The position numbers were made by a program, and so were the translations under genes. A DNA stretch of 64,000 bases. It comes from Bin87 sp965217175. GTDB lineage: Bacteria > Chloroflexota > Dehalococcoidia > Lucifugimonadales > UBA3495. The stretch spans positions 1,364,001-1,428,000 of the forward strand of contig OZ244251.1 in the NCBI GenBank assembly GCA_965217175.1, read 5' to 3'. Below are positions 25,945 to 35,193 of this stretch, in pieces (the first letter of the stretch is position 1; every line of letters starts with the position of its first letter). The notes beneath the pieces were generated by a model. That model made no database searches. It was given only the letters and a program-made list of their open reading frames with translations, and was not told where the DNA came from.

Positions 25945-26829
25945 TTGGCCGCTGAAACTCCTGCACTGGTGATTGAACAACGGGCCCCCGCCGGGTTGAG
26001 GCAGCGGATACGGGAAGCTAGGCTGCCCTGGGTTCCGCTGGCGATTCTGTCGGTGATCCTGTTATGCGCGATCTTTGCCAACCTGATTTCTCCCCACGAC
26101 CCACGGGAGAACGACGTTCGGAACAAACTGGAACCACCGTTCACCAACACCGAGCACATACTTGGCACCGATCGGTTGGGCAAAGACATGCTGAGCCGGT
26201 TGATCTTCGGGGCCCGCACAATGCTGCAGGTTACCGCCCCGTCGATGGTGGTGGCCATTCTCGCCGGCAGCGTGGTGGGTATGATATCTGGTTACGCCGG
26301 ACGTTGGGCTGACTCAGTACTGATGCGAATAACCGATGCTGTACTGGGGTTTCCGTCGATTCTGGTGGCCCTGCTGATCGTGACTTACCTGGGTACCGGC
26401 GTATGGAACGTGATGATAGCCATCGCGGCGACCCAATGGGCGCGGTTTGCCCGCATGCTTCGGGGCGAAGTGCTGTCGATACGCGACCGGGATTTTGTGG
26501 TACTGGCACAGATTTACGGCGTTTCACCCGGAATGATCGTGTGGCGGCACCTGTTCCCGAACGTGATCAACACATTGATGGTACTGACCAGCGTTAGCGT
26601 GGGGCAGGTTATTCTCCTGGAAGCATCATTGAGCTTTCTGGGATTGGGACTGGCGCCGGGAGACCCGGCATGGGGGATTCTTGTTGCAGAAGGCAGGGAA
26701 TTTTTGACGCAGGCGTGGTGGATCGCACTGTTCCCCGGTCTCATCATTACCGTGGTTGTTATGGCCTTCAATTTCTTTGGCGACTGGCTGCGAGACTATC
26801 TGGACCCGCGGTTGCGCCGGGCAGGCTGA
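25945..26829 (+). CDS. ABC transporter permease, DppC-type (pair 1)
   Basis: A 294-residue DppC/OppC permease with an N-terminal OppC-N region (IREARLPWVPLAILSVILLC) and the core HILGTDRLGKDMLSRLIFGA. The EAA loop RDRDFVVLAQIYGVSPGMIVWRH and the C-terminal GDWLRDYLDPRLRR are typical. TTG at 25945 is set by GGAGGG 5 nt upstream. A GC-rich terminator follows at 26851, so the ATPases must come from elsewhere, possibly the pair at 35-37 kb. Confidence 0.93.
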   Translation: MAAETPALVIEQRAPAGLRQRIREARLPWVPLAILSVILLCAIFANLISPHDPRENDVRNKLEPPFTNTEHILGTDRLGKDMLSRLIFGARTMLQVTAPSMVVAILAGSVVGMISGYAGRWADSVLMRITDAVLGFPSILVALLIVTYLGTGVWNVMIAIAATQWARFARMLRGEVLSIRDRDFVVLAQIYGVSPGMIVWRHLFPNVINTLMVLTSVSVGQVILLEASLSFLGLGLAPGDPAWGILVAEGREFLTQAWWIALFPGLIITVVVMAFNFFGDWLRDYLDPRLRRAG

Positions 26830-26850
26830 ACCGGAAGCTATGTTGTTTCG

Positions 26851-26877
26851 AACCCGCCGATTGACCGGCGGGGTTTT
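26851..26877 (+). terminator. Rho-independent terminator after permease pair 1
   Basis: CCCGCCG pairs with CGGCGGG around ATTGAC and is followed by TTTT (26874-26877). Confidence 0.8.
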
Positions 26878-27239
26878 CCTCCCGCGGGGTAGTCGCCACA
26901 TCGCAGGACAGATCGTGAAGCGTCGCCGCTAGATGTTCCGGAAGCGATAGCATCCTGGGTTGGAGCCCGCCCAAACGGGCGTGAGTGCGCGGGATGGCCC
27001 TGCCGGCCGCCGGGTCCTGGCCCTGAGGGTCCGGCCAATCGCACGATGGTATTGCTGTCACTTCCGTTTTACGTAATACAACACTGTCTTATATATTGTG
27101 TTGTTATTCGGTGTATAACTCAATTGCCATGATAGAAATTGACGAAAATTAGCGGGTATGCTATTTCTTCTGTTATCAATTGCTTTTCCCTGAACGTGAA
27201 CGTGCCAAAGCAGTCACGATCGGCATGGAGGATTTCCTG
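26878..27239 (+). promoter_or_regulatory. Leader region of SBP 2
   Basis: The stretch has no gene. It holds the first copy of a 47-bp block repeated before SBP 3 (27004-27050). It also holds an imperfect inverted repeat around 27077-27103 (ACAACAC / GTGTTGT) and a plausible promoter, TTGACG (27139-27144) with TATTTC (27162-27167) 17 bp on. GGAGG stands 8 nt before the ATG at 27240. Confidence 0.45.
27004..27050. repeat. 47-bp leader repeat, copy 1
   Basis: This block begins GGCCGCCGGGTCC and ends near GGCCAATCGCACGATGGT. It matches 29168-29214 with a handful of changes. Both copies lie 190-235 bp before an SBP start, so the leader was duplicated with the gene. Confidence 0.75.
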
Positions 27240-28976
27240 ATGTTGCTACGAAAATTGGGTATCAGGACGATAATGATTGCGCTCGCGGCCTTGCTCCTGG
27301 CAGGGTTGGCAGCGTGCGGCAGTCCATCGGAGGATGCTGGCGCCGACGGTGACGCATCGAGCGGGGCTGCTACAACGGATCAACCAGCCGACGGCGGCGG
27401 GTCGGCAGCCTCCGCCACCGTAGTGCCTCAGCAAACTGCCGGCGCTCCCAGTAGCACTGTATTCACCGGCGGCAAAGTAACGCTGATGAACGCGGTGTGG
27501 GCCAACGAACTGTTCACCCCACGGGACGGCGTTGGGGAGACGGCCACCTACGGTCGGCAGATGCACGCCTTCTGGATCAACGGGAACGAAAACGTTGAGA
27601 TGCTGCCGGGAGTCATTACGGACTGGCAGGTATCGGAGGACGGGTCGTCGTGGGATTTGACGTTGCGCGAAGGCATTACCTTCCACAACGGTGATCCATT
27701 AACCATCGACGACGCGCTGTTCACGATGGAGTTCGTATTCGGGCCGGAGTCGATCGAAAAATCGATCAGCGCAAGCGTGCAGGCGGAGGCGGCGGATACG
27801 GACACTATTGAAGCCATTGACTCCACCACGCTGCGGGTGACGCACAAGGCTCCCAAGGCGTTTTTCCCATTCTTCATCTCTGAATTGAGTTTTGGAATCG
27901 CCGGTGTGGTGCTGCCGAAGGCATACTTTGAAAGCGTCGGGCAGGAGGCCTACAACGAGGCGCCGGTGGGAGCGGGACCGTTCCGGCTGGAGAACCACGT
28001 CATAAGCGAGCAAATGTTGCTGGAACGGTACGATGATTACTTCCTGCCGGAGCGTAGTCCGACGTTCGATACGCTGGATCTGCGATTGGTGCCTGAAGTA
28101 TCAACGCGCACTGCCGCACTGAGGGCGGGTGACGCTGATGTCATCGAGGCCAATCTGTCAGTAAAGGACCAAATTGAAGACGGCGGCGGGCGGCTGATCT
28201 GGTCGCAAGAATCTTCGTATATATGGATTCTCCTTCCTGGTTGTTGGGAAGTGCAGTTCCCGTGCAACAAGAAGGAGGTGCGCCACGCATTGGATTATGC
28301 AGTTGACAAAGACCTGATCATCTCCCAGCTGTACGGCACGGAAGCCGGGGCGTCCAAGGGATGGGTATGGGTGACCCCCAACGCCCTGGGATACAGCGCC
28401 GACCTGGACCCATTCCCCTATGACCCGGAGCTGGCACAACAGCTTTTGGTCGACGCAGGATATCCCGGCGGCGAAGGCTTTGGAACGTTGGAGATCCATA
28501 CCTGGAAGGCGGGGGACGTACCGTTCCTACCGGAGCAGGCCCAGTTGATCGCCGACATGTGGCGGCAGAACCTGGGGATCGAGGTGGACGTGCTGGTTGG
28601 CGACGCTGCAACCGTTCGGGAGCGGTGGATCGACCGGCAGCTGGACGGCAAAATCATCGTGCGGGCGAACGAGGCCCGCTGGGACGGTGGCAGCATTACG
28701 AACGCTGTATACGGCGATCCTGAAGGCGGCGCACACCTGGGCGGGCGGCGCGACGATCTGATCGCGGTGGCCAAGGGTGCGCTGGAGATTGTTGACCCGG
28801 CCGCGAGGCAACAGGCGTTCAATGACGCCTACAAGATCCTCTACGAGGAGCATTACGAATTCGGTACGGGATACGTGAATTTGCCCTGGGGCGTTGGCCC
28901 GAGAATCGCGGCGTGGGACCCCTGGCCGGTGGTTGCGTACCAGACGGCGATCTGGACGATGCGATTGAACCCGTAA
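27240..28976 (+). CDS. ABC transporter substrate-binding lipoprotein, family 5 (SBP 2)
   Basis: A 578-residue lipoprotein. The signal peptide starts LLRKLGIRTIMIALAALLLA with lipobox LAAC (Cys26), followed by an Asp/Ser/Ala-rich linker to about 75. The SBP_bac_5 core includes GVGETATYGRQMHAFWI, LREGITFHNGDPLTIDDALF and LVPEVSTRTAALRAGDADV. A conserved pair in GCWEVQFPCNKKE may form a disulfide. It is nearly identical in the core to SBP 4 and less so to SBP 3. GGAGG 8 nt before 27240 sets the start. The ligand is not predictable: oligopeptide or another family-5 solute. Confidence 0.92.
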   Translation: MLLRKLGIRTIMIALAALLLAGLAACGSPSEDAGADGDASSGAATTDQPADGGGSAASATVVPQQTAGAPSSTVFTGGKVTLMNAVWANELFTPRDGVGETATYGRQMHAFWINGNENVEMLPGVITDWQVSEDGSSWDLTLREGITFHNGDPLTIDDALFTMEFVFGPESIEKSISASVQAEAADTDTIEAIDSTTLRVTHKAPKAFFPFFISELSFGIAGVVLPKAYFESVGQEAYNEAPVGAGPFRLENHVISEQMLLERYDDYFLPERSPTFDTLDLRLVPEVSTRTAALRAGDADVIEANLSVKDQIEDGGGRLIWSQESSYIWILLPGCWEVQFPCNKKEVRHALDYAVDKDLIISQLYGTEAGASKGWVWVTPNALGYSADLDPFPYDPELAQQLLVDAGYPGGEGFGTLEIHTWKAGDVPFLPEQAQLIADMWRQNLGIEVDVLVGDAATVRERWIDRQLDGKIIVRANEARWDGGSITNAVYGDPEGGAHLGGRRDDLIAVAKGALEIVDPAARQQAFNDAYKILYEEHYEFGTGYVNLPWGVGPRIAAWDPWPVVAYQTAIWTMRLNP

Positions 28977-29088
28977 TCTGAACCATGCTATTCGGTAGAT
29001 GAACGATCTGCCTGGGGTGGTTGGGCGAATCGTAATCATAAAGAGTGGCGTGGGGATTATCGCCTCAAGGTGTTCAGCCTGATGCGAA

Positions 29089-29119
29089 ATCGGGTCACCC
29101 GGCTACCGGGTGACCCGAT
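29089..29119. terminator. Perfect 14-bp hairpin after SBP 2
   Basis: ATCGGGTCACCCGG (29089-29102) pairs with CCGGGTGACCCGAT (29106-29119) around a CTA loop. It lies 112 bp after the SBP 2 stop. No T-run follows, so it may act as a terminator or as a 3'-end protecting hairpin. The rest of 28977-29402 holds the second leader repeat and an AT-rich region. Confidence 0.6.
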
Positions 29120-29167
29120 ACTGTTGCGTTTCCAGCCACGTCGGCGCGAGGACGCGGGAAGGCCCCC

Positions 29168-29214
29168 GGCCGCCGGGTCCTTGCCGTGAGGGTTCGGCCA
29201 ATCGCACCATAGTT
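29168..29214. repeat. 47-bp leader repeat, copy 2
   Basis: Second copy of the block at 27004-27050. Downstream the AT-rich stretch 29230-29300 contains CACAT/ATGTG half-sites and a TATAGA that may be the -10 box of SBP 3. Confidence 0.75.
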
Positions 29215-29402
29215 TTTCTGGGACGGTGATATTACGAAAACCACATAATGATAAATAATGTGATGATTATAGAGTCTAAATACGTAGAAAATAAAGGAAA
29301 TTGCTCCAATTTGCTGTTTATGTTATTGTTTCGGTTACCCATTGCTTTCTACCTAATGGCCAACGGGCCAAAGCACTAGCGATCGGCGTGGTGGGGTTTC
29401 TT

Positions 29403-31139
29403 ATGTTGTTTCGAAAATTGGGTATCAGGACGATAGCGATTATGCTCGCCGCCCTGTTTCTCGCAGGGTTGGCGGCGTGTGGCAGCCCATCCGAGGATGC
29501 TGGTACCGACAGTGACGCATCGAGCGGGGCTACTACAACCGATCAACCAGCCGACGGCGGCGGGTCGGCAACTGCCGCCACGGCCGTTCCGCAGCAAACC
29601 TCCGGCGCTCCCAGCACCGCTGAATACACCGGCGGCACAGTAACGCTGATGAACGCGGTTTGGGCCACGGAGCTATATACACCTCGTGACGGCGTTGGGG
29701 AGACGGCCACCTACGGTCGGCAGATGCACGCCTTCTGGATCAATGGAGACGAAAACCTGGAGATGGGTCCGGGCGTGCTGACGGACTGGAGTGTGTCTGA
29801 AGACGGGACGTCCTGGGATCTAACCATCCGCGACGGGATCACATTCCACAATGGCGCTCCTTTTACCATTGATGACGCCAAGTTCACCATGGATTTCACG
29901 TTTGGCCCTGAAGCCGTAGTGGCATCGATCAGCCCGGCCATTCAACTCGAGGCTGCCGAAACCGAGAGCATCGAGGTGATCGGTCCCGACTCGCTGCGGA
30001 TCACGCATTCCGTAGCCAAAGCCTACTTCCCCTTCTTTCTGTCCGACTTGAGTTTTGGCATCGCGGGCGTGGTGCTGCCCAAGGATTATTTCGAAAGTGT
30101 CGGGCAGGACGGCTACAACGATGCGCCGATCGGAGCAGGTCCTTTCAGACTGGAAGAGCACATCATAAGCGAAAAGATTCTGCTGGAACGTTTTGATGAT
30201 TACTTCCTGCCCGAGCGCGGCCCGTCGTTCCAGACGCTGGACCTGCGCCTGGTGCCCGAAGTGTCGACTCGCACTGCTGCCCTGAGGGCCGGTGACGCCG
30301 ACGTGATCGAGGCAAATCTGGCCGTGCAGGACCAGGTTGAAAGCGGCGGCGGACGTTTCATCTGGGCGCAGGAATCTTCGTACACTTGGATACTGTTACC
30401 AGGCTGCTGGGAAGTGCAGTTTCCCTGTAACAAGAAAGAGGTCCGGCAGGCTCTGGGCTACGCAATCAACAAGGATTTGATCATTGACGAACTTTACGGC
30501 CCCGATGCTGCCGTATCGCGAGGCTGGGTTCATGCCACACCCAGTTCCCTTGGCTACAGCGAAGACCTGGACCCCTTCCCCTTCGACCCCGAAAAAGCGC
30601 AGCAGTTGCTGGCCGACGCGGGCTACCCCGGGGGCGAAGGCTTTGGGACACTGGAGATTCACACCTGGAAGGCGGGGGACGTACCGTTCCTGCCGGAGCA
30701 GGCGCAGTTAATCGCCGACATGTGGCGGGAGAATCTGGGGATAGAGGTCGATGTGTTGATTGGAGAGGCCGCCACCGTCCGAGAGCGTTGGTATAGCCGG
30801 CAATTGGATGGGAAGATAATCATTCGCGCGAACGAGGCCCGTTGGGATGGTGGCAGCATAACTGCCGGCATATACGGAGACCCGCAAGGCAACGCACATC
30901 TGGGCGGCAAAAGGGAAGACTTGATCGCAGTGTCTCAGGAGGCATTGGCGGTGATAGATCCGACCCTTCGGCACGAGGCGTTCAACAAGGCGTACAAGAT
31001 TTTGCGGGACGAGCACTACGAATTCGGGATTGGTTACGTGAATTTGCCCTGGGGAGTCGGACCCAGAATCGAATCGTGGGAGCCGTGGCCGGTGGTGGCA
31101 TACCAGACGGCGATCTGGACGATGAAACTGAACCCGTAA
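29403..31139 (+). CDS. ABC transporter substrate-binding lipoprotein, family 5 (SBP 3)
   Basis: 578 residues, the same length as SBP 2. The signal peptide starts LFRKLGIRTIAIMLAALFLA and the lipobox is LAAC (Cys26). The core is collinear with SBP 2 (GVGETATYGRQMHAFWI, IRDGITFHNGAPFTIDDAKF, GCWEVQFPCNKKEVRQA) but is the most diverged of the three tandem copies, especially at 95-165 and 340-360. That suggests a changed ligand. The start at 29403 is chosen by its collinearity with SBP 2 and a GGTGGGG upstream; the 34-residue extension to 29301 is not lipoprotein-like. Confidence 0.92.
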   Translation: MLFRKLGIRTIAIMLAALFLAGLAACGSPSEDAGTDSDASSGATTTDQPADGGGSATAATAVPQQTSGAPSTAEYTGGTVTLMNAVWATELYTPRDGVGETATYGRQMHAFWINGDENLEMGPGVLTDWSVSEDGTSWDLTIRDGITFHNGAPFTIDDAKFTMDFTFGPEAVVASISPAIQLEAAETESIEVIGPDSLRITHSVAKAYFPFFLSDLSFGIAGVVLPKDYFESVGQDGYNDAPIGAGPFRLEEHIISEKILLERFDDYFLPERGPSFQTLDLRLVPEVSTRTAALRAGDADVIEANLAVQDQVESGGGRFIWAQESSYTWILLPGCWEVQFPCNKKEVRQALGYAINKDLIIDELYGPDAAVSRGWVHATPSSLGYSEDLDPFPFDPEKAQQLLADAGYPGGEGFGTLEIHTWKAGDVPFLPEQAQLIADMWRENLGIEVDVLIGEAATVRERWYSRQLDGKIIIRANEARWDGGSITAGIYGDPQGNAHLGGKREDLIAVSQEALAVIDPTLRHEAFNKAYKILRDEHYEFGIGYVNLPWGVGPRIESWEPWPVVAYQTAIWTMKLNP

Positions 31140-31585
31140 TCTGCGCCATGCTATTCGGTAGAGGAATTGTTTGTCGGGTGTGGTTGGGCGATGCTTGTCC
31201 ATGCGAACGGTCAGGGAATTCTCCACCCCGGCAATTATCAGCCTGCCGGGCGCCATTGCCACCTGACAGCCATCCGTGATTACCAAATGTGATCGACTCC
31301 GCACCCCGGGAATTGGGTTCACCGGAGGGTAGCTACGAATTCTACTAATATGACTCCACAAATCTGTCATGTATGACCGCAATATCAAAAATATCCAAGA
31401 TACTGCGAACGTGTTTCGATACCGCCATTGGGGATGTGGATTTCTCCTGTATCCGTACGCAAAACAGGTCGGTAATACGCAATTTGACGTCGCCAGATGT
31501 CTGTGCTAATGTCGCCGCCACGCAACTCCGTATTTCATGCGGGGGTGCGATAACTGATTTTGGTGTCCTGATGGAGGGTTTCCAC
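31140..31585 (+). other. Intergenic leader of SBP 4
   Basis: The first 50 bp (about 31139-31190) repeat the sequence found just after SBP 2 (28976-29030), sharing CCATGCTATTCGGTAGA. This shows that the gene and its 3' flank were duplicated together. An open frame from 31373 runs into SBP 4, but its peptide is not signal-like and is taken as chance. No clear promoter was recognised. Confidence 0.5.
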
Positions 31586-33316
31586 ATGCTGGTCGATAAA
31601 CTGGGTATGAAGACGATAATGGTGGCCGCAGCCGTACTGCTCCTGGCAGCGTTGGCGGCGTGCGGCAGTCCATCCGAGGATGCTGGCGCCGACGGCGATG
31701 GTTCGAGCGGAGCCACTACTACGGATCAGACCACTGACGGCGGGGCCACCGCGGTGCCGCAGCAGACGACCGCCGCGCCCAGTGGCGAAACTGTATTCAC
31801 CGGTGGCAAGGTAACGCTGATGAACGCGGTGTGGGCCAACGAGCTGTTTACTCCACGGGACGGCGTCGGCGAGACGGCCACCTACGGTCGGCAGATGCAC
31901 GCCTTCTGGATCAACGGGAACGAGAATGTTGAGATGCTGCCGGGAGTCATTACGGACTGGCAGGTATCGGAAGACGGGTTGTCGTGGGACGTGACGTTGC
32001 GGGAAGGTATTACCTTCCACAACGGCGACCCGCTAACCATCGACGACGCGTTGTTCACCATGGAGTTCGTTTTCGGCCCGGAGGCGATTGAAACGTCGCT
32101 GAGCCCGAGCGTACAAGCCGAGGCAGCGGACACGGAAAGTATCGAAGCAATCGACTCCACCACGCTGCGGGTGACCCACAAATCCCCCAAGGCGTTTTTC
32201 CCCTTCTTCATATCTGAGTTGAGTTTTGGCATCGCCGGAGTGGTGTTGCCGAAGGCATACTTTGAAAGCGTCGGACAGGACGGATACAACGCGGCGCCGG
32301 TCGGAGCGGGGGCGTTCCGGTTGGAGGACCACGTCATCAGCGAGCAAATGTTGCTGGAACGATACGATGACTACTACCTGCCGGAGCGCAGCCCCACGTT
32401 CCAGACACTGGATATGCGATTGGTGCCGGAAGTGTCGACGCGCACAGCCGCGTTGCGAGCCGGCGATGCTGACGTCATCGAGGCGAACCTTTCGGTAAAG
32501 GACCAGATTGAAGATGGCGGCGGTCGGTTGATCTGGTCGCAAGAGTCATCGTACATGTGGATTCTGCTGCCGGGATGCTGGGAAGTGCAATTCCCGTGCA
32601 ACAAGAAGGAAGTACGGCAGGCGCTGGACTACGCGATTGACAAAGACCTGATCATCTCCCAGTTGTATGGGCCGGAGGCGGCGGCGTCGAAAGGCTGGAA
32701 CTGGGTAACTCCCAATGCGCTGGGATACAGCGAAGATCTGGACCCGTTCCCGTTTGACCCGGAGCTGGCGCAACAGCTGTTGGTCGACGCGGGCTATCCC
32801 GGGGGCGAAGGCTTTGGGACGCTGGAGGTTCACACCTGGAAGGCGGGGGACGTACCGTTCCTGCCGGAGCAGGCCCAGTTGATCGCCGACATGTGGCGGC
32901 AGAACCTGGGGATCGAGGTAGACGTGCTGGTGGGCGACGCTTCCACCGTGAGGGAACGGTGGTTTGACCGTCAGCTGGACGGAAAGGTCATCGTGCGGGC
33001 GAACGAGTCTCGCTGGGACGGTGGCAGCATTACGAATGCCATCTACGGCGACCCCGAAGGCGGCGCACACCTGGGCGGGCGGCGCGACGATCTGATCGCG
33101 GTGGCCAAGGGAGCGCTCGCGGTCGTCGACCCGGCCGAGAGGCAACAGGCGTTCAACGATGCCTACAAGATTTTTTACGAGGAGCATTACGAGTTTGGCA
33201 CGGGATATGTGAATCTGCCCTGGGGAGTCGGGCCGCGGATTGCTTCCTGGGATCCCTGGCCGGTGGTTGCGTACCAGACGGCGATCTGGACGATGCAGCT
33301 GAATCCGGAATCTTAG
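31586..33316 (+). CDS. ABC transporter substrate-binding lipoprotein, family 5 (SBP 4)
   Basis: 576 residues. The signal starts LVDKLGMKTIMVAAAVLLLA and the lipobox is LAAC (Cys26). The linker is shorter by two residues than in SBP 2 and 3. The core is almost the same as in SBP 2 (FFPFFISELSFGIAGVVLPK, EDGGGRLIWSQESSYMWILL), so these two are the most recent duplicates although SBP 3 lies between them. GGAGGG 7 nt before 31586 sets the start. It lies 34 bp before permease pair 2 and is probably the dedicated binding protein of the complete transporter. Confidence 0.92.
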   Translation: MLVDKLGMKTIMVAAAVLLLAALAACGSPSEDAGADGDGSSGATTTDQTTDGGATAVPQQTTAAPSGETVFTGGKVTLMNAVWANELFTPRDGVGETATYGRQMHAFWINGNENVEMLPGVITDWQVSEDGLSWDVTLREGITFHNGDPLTIDDALFTMEFVFGPEAIETSLSPSVQAEAADTESIEAIDSTTLRVTHKSPKAFFPFFISELSFGIAGVVLPKAYFESVGQDGYNAAPVGAGAFRLEDHVISEQMLLERYDDYYLPERSPTFQTLDMRLVPEVSTRTAALRAGDADVIEANLSVKDQIEDGGGRLIWSQESSYMWILLPGCWEVQFPCNKKEVRQALDYAIDKDLIISQLYGPEAAASKGWNWVTPNALGYSEDLDPFPFDPELAQQLLVDAGYPGGEGFGTLEVHTWKAGDVPFLPEQAQLIADMWRQNLGIEVDVLVGDASTVRERWFDRQLDGKVIVRANESRWDGGSITNAIYGDPEGGAHLGGRRDDLIAVAKGALAVVDPAERQQAFNDAYKIFYEEHYEFGTGYVNLPWGVGPRIASWDPWPVVAYQTAIWTMQLNPES

Positions 33317-33350
33317 AACCTAGCAGCAGGCTGATGGACGGGCAAAACCA

Positions 33351-34268
33351 ATGTGGCAATTCGTAGCCATACGAGTTATTCAGGGATTCTTTACCCTGGT
33401 GGTCATCAGCCTGCTGGTGTTCCTGGCCACCCGGTTAACGGGTGATCCGGCGCTGGTCCTGTTGCCACCCGAGGCGTCGGGGAAGGCTGACTACGAACGG
33501 TTGAAGAAACAGCTCGGCCTCGATAAACCGCTGACCGAGCAGTACTACATTTTCCTGCGCGGCGCGGTGGTAGGGGATTTCGGAGTTTCGATCAGAGACC
33601 GTAGGCCGACCAGGGATTTGCTGCTGGAACGGTTGCCGGCCACGCTGCAACTGGCGTTGGCCGGAATGTTGCTGGCGATTGTAGTCGGCATACCGTTGGG
33701 GATTCTTTCGGCGGTAAGACGCGACTCGATTTTCGATAAAACCGGCAAGTTATTTGCCGTGCTTGGCATGGCAGCCCCCCAATTCTGGGTGGCGATCATG
33801 CTCATTCTGCTGTTCGGAGCAATTCTGAAGGTGCTGCCGACCTATGGCCGTGGCGGCCCGGATCATTTTATCCTGCCGGCATTTGTGCTGGCCTGGTCTA
33901 TCATGGCCGGCATCATGCGGCTGGGGCGATCCAGCATGTTGGAAGTGATGGACAGCGACTACGTGCGTTTCGCGCGCATCAAGGGATTGAAAGACGGGAT
34001 GGTGGTGTGGAAGCACGCCCTGCGGAACGCGCTGATTCCCATCCTCACGTTCAGTGGGATCAGCCTGGCCGGTCTGCTGAACGGGGCTATCGTGGTTGAG
34101 GTCGTGTTTGCCTGGCCTGGCCTGGGCCGATTGTTGCTGGATGGTGTTTTGCAGCGCAATTTCCCGGTAGTGCAGGCAGCCGTGATGGCATCGGCATTTT
34201 TCTACATCCTGACTGCGCTCGTCGTTGACATATTGTACGTGTACGCGGATCCCAGGATCAGGCGTTAG
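33351..34268 (+). CDS. ABC transporter permease, DppB-type (pair 2)
   Basis: A 305-residue DppB-family permease. The N-terminal span has the conserved ATRLTGDPALVLLPPEAS, then FGVSIRDRRPTRDLLLERLP. The EAA loop is DYVRFARIKGLKDGMVVWKH. It lacks a stretch of about 15 residues between spans 3 and 4 that permease pair 1 has. It starts at ATG 33351 and is followed 20 bp later by the DppC partner; the ATPases come next, so this is a complete operon. Confidence 0.93.
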   Translation: MWQFVAIRVIQGFFTLVVISLLVFLATRLTGDPALVLLPPEASGKADYERLKKQLGLDKPLTEQYYIFLRGAVVGDFGVSIRDRRPTRDLLLERLPATLQLALAGMLLAIVVGIPLGILSAVRRDSIFDKTGKLFAVLGMAAPQFWVAIMLILLFGAILKVLPTYGRGGPDHFILPAFVLAWSIMAGIMRLGRSSMLEVMDSDYVRFARIKGLKDGMVVWKHALRNALIPILTFSGISLAGLLNGAIVVEVVFAWPGLGRLLLDGVLQRNFPVVQAAVMASAFFYILTALVVDILYVYADPRIRR

Positions 34269-34288
34269 GCTAACCGGGGGCAAGGCGC

Positions 34289-35173
34289 ATGGCAACCACG
34301 AATGATCTGATTCTGGACACCTCACAACCGCAACTGTCGTTGAGACAGCGGTTGGCTGAAAAAAAGCTGCCGTGGATCCCGATATTTGTATTGGCGCTGC
34401 TGGTGTTCTGCGCCGCATTCGCCAACTGGGTAGCGCCCTACGACGCCGAAAAGCTCAATATCCTCGACAGCAACATTGCGCCGTTCGAGAGCACTGAATA
34501 TATCCTGGGTACCGATGTGTTGGGCCGGGATGTATTGAGCCGCTTGATTTACGGAGCCCGTACCACGGTACAGATCAGCGTGATCGCGTTGGCCCTCACG
34601 GCAACTGTGGGTACGCTGGTAGGACTGGTTTCGGGCTACTGGGGAGGTTGGGTGGATGCGCTGTTGATGCGTATTACCGACGCCGCCCTGGGATTTCCGA
34701 CCATATTGGTCGCGCTGGTGGTGGCGGTGATAATGGACCGCGGCCCAATGACGATTATCCTGGCGGTTCTGCTGACGGTGTGGGCCAGGTTTGCCCGCAT
34801 GATAAGAGGCGACGTCCTCACAGTGAAAGGATACGACTTCGTGACGCTGGCTCAAATCACCGGTGTACGATCGCCGATCATCCTGCTGCGTCACATTTTC
34901 CCCAACGTTGCCAACACCCTGATGGTGATTACGAGCCTGATGGTGGGGCAGATTATCCTGCTGGAAGCGGCGTTGAGCTACCTGGGATTGGGGTTGCCTC
35001 CGGGCGCGCCGGCGTGGGGTATAATGGTGGCGGAAGGACAGGATGTAATACTGGATGTGTGGTGGCTTTCGCTGTTCCCCGGGGTTGCGATCACGATTGT
35101 CGTATTGGCCTTTAATTTCTTTGGCGACTGGCTGCGTGATTACCTCGACCCCAAACTGAGAAGGGCGCGCTGA
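34289..35173 (+). CDS. ABC transporter permease, DppC-type (pair 2)
   Basis: A 294-residue DppC-family permease, the same length as its counterpart at 25945. It has LRQRLAEKKLPWIPIFVLAL at the N-terminus, YILGTDVLGRDVLSRLIYGA, the EAA loop KGYDFVTLAQITGVRSPIIL, and GDWLRDYLDPKLRRA at the C-terminus. It has six spans and pairs with the DppB protein encoded 20 bp upstream. GGGGGCAAGG precedes the ATG. Confidence 0.93.
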   Translation: MATTNDLILDTSQPQLSLRQRLAEKKLPWIPIFVLALLVFCAAFANWVAPYDAEKLNILDSNIAPFESTEYILGTDVLGRDVLSRLIYGARTTVQISVIALALTATVGTLVGLVSGYWGGWVDALLMRITDAALGFPTILVALVVAVIMDRGPMTIILAVLLTVWARFARMIRGDVLTVKGYDFVTLAQITGVRSPIILLRHIFPNVANTLMVITSLMVGQIILLEAALSYLGLGLPPGAPAWGIMVAEGQDVILDVWWLSLFPGVAITIVVLAFNFFGDWLRDYLDPKLRRAR

Positions 35174-35193
35174 CGTTCGCCAAAGTGTGTTGA

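Noticed and set aside
31373..31585. A 71-residue N-terminal extension of SBP 4
   Set aside because: The extension is not a signal peptide. GGAGGG before 31586 and the lipobox spacing agree with the other SBPs.
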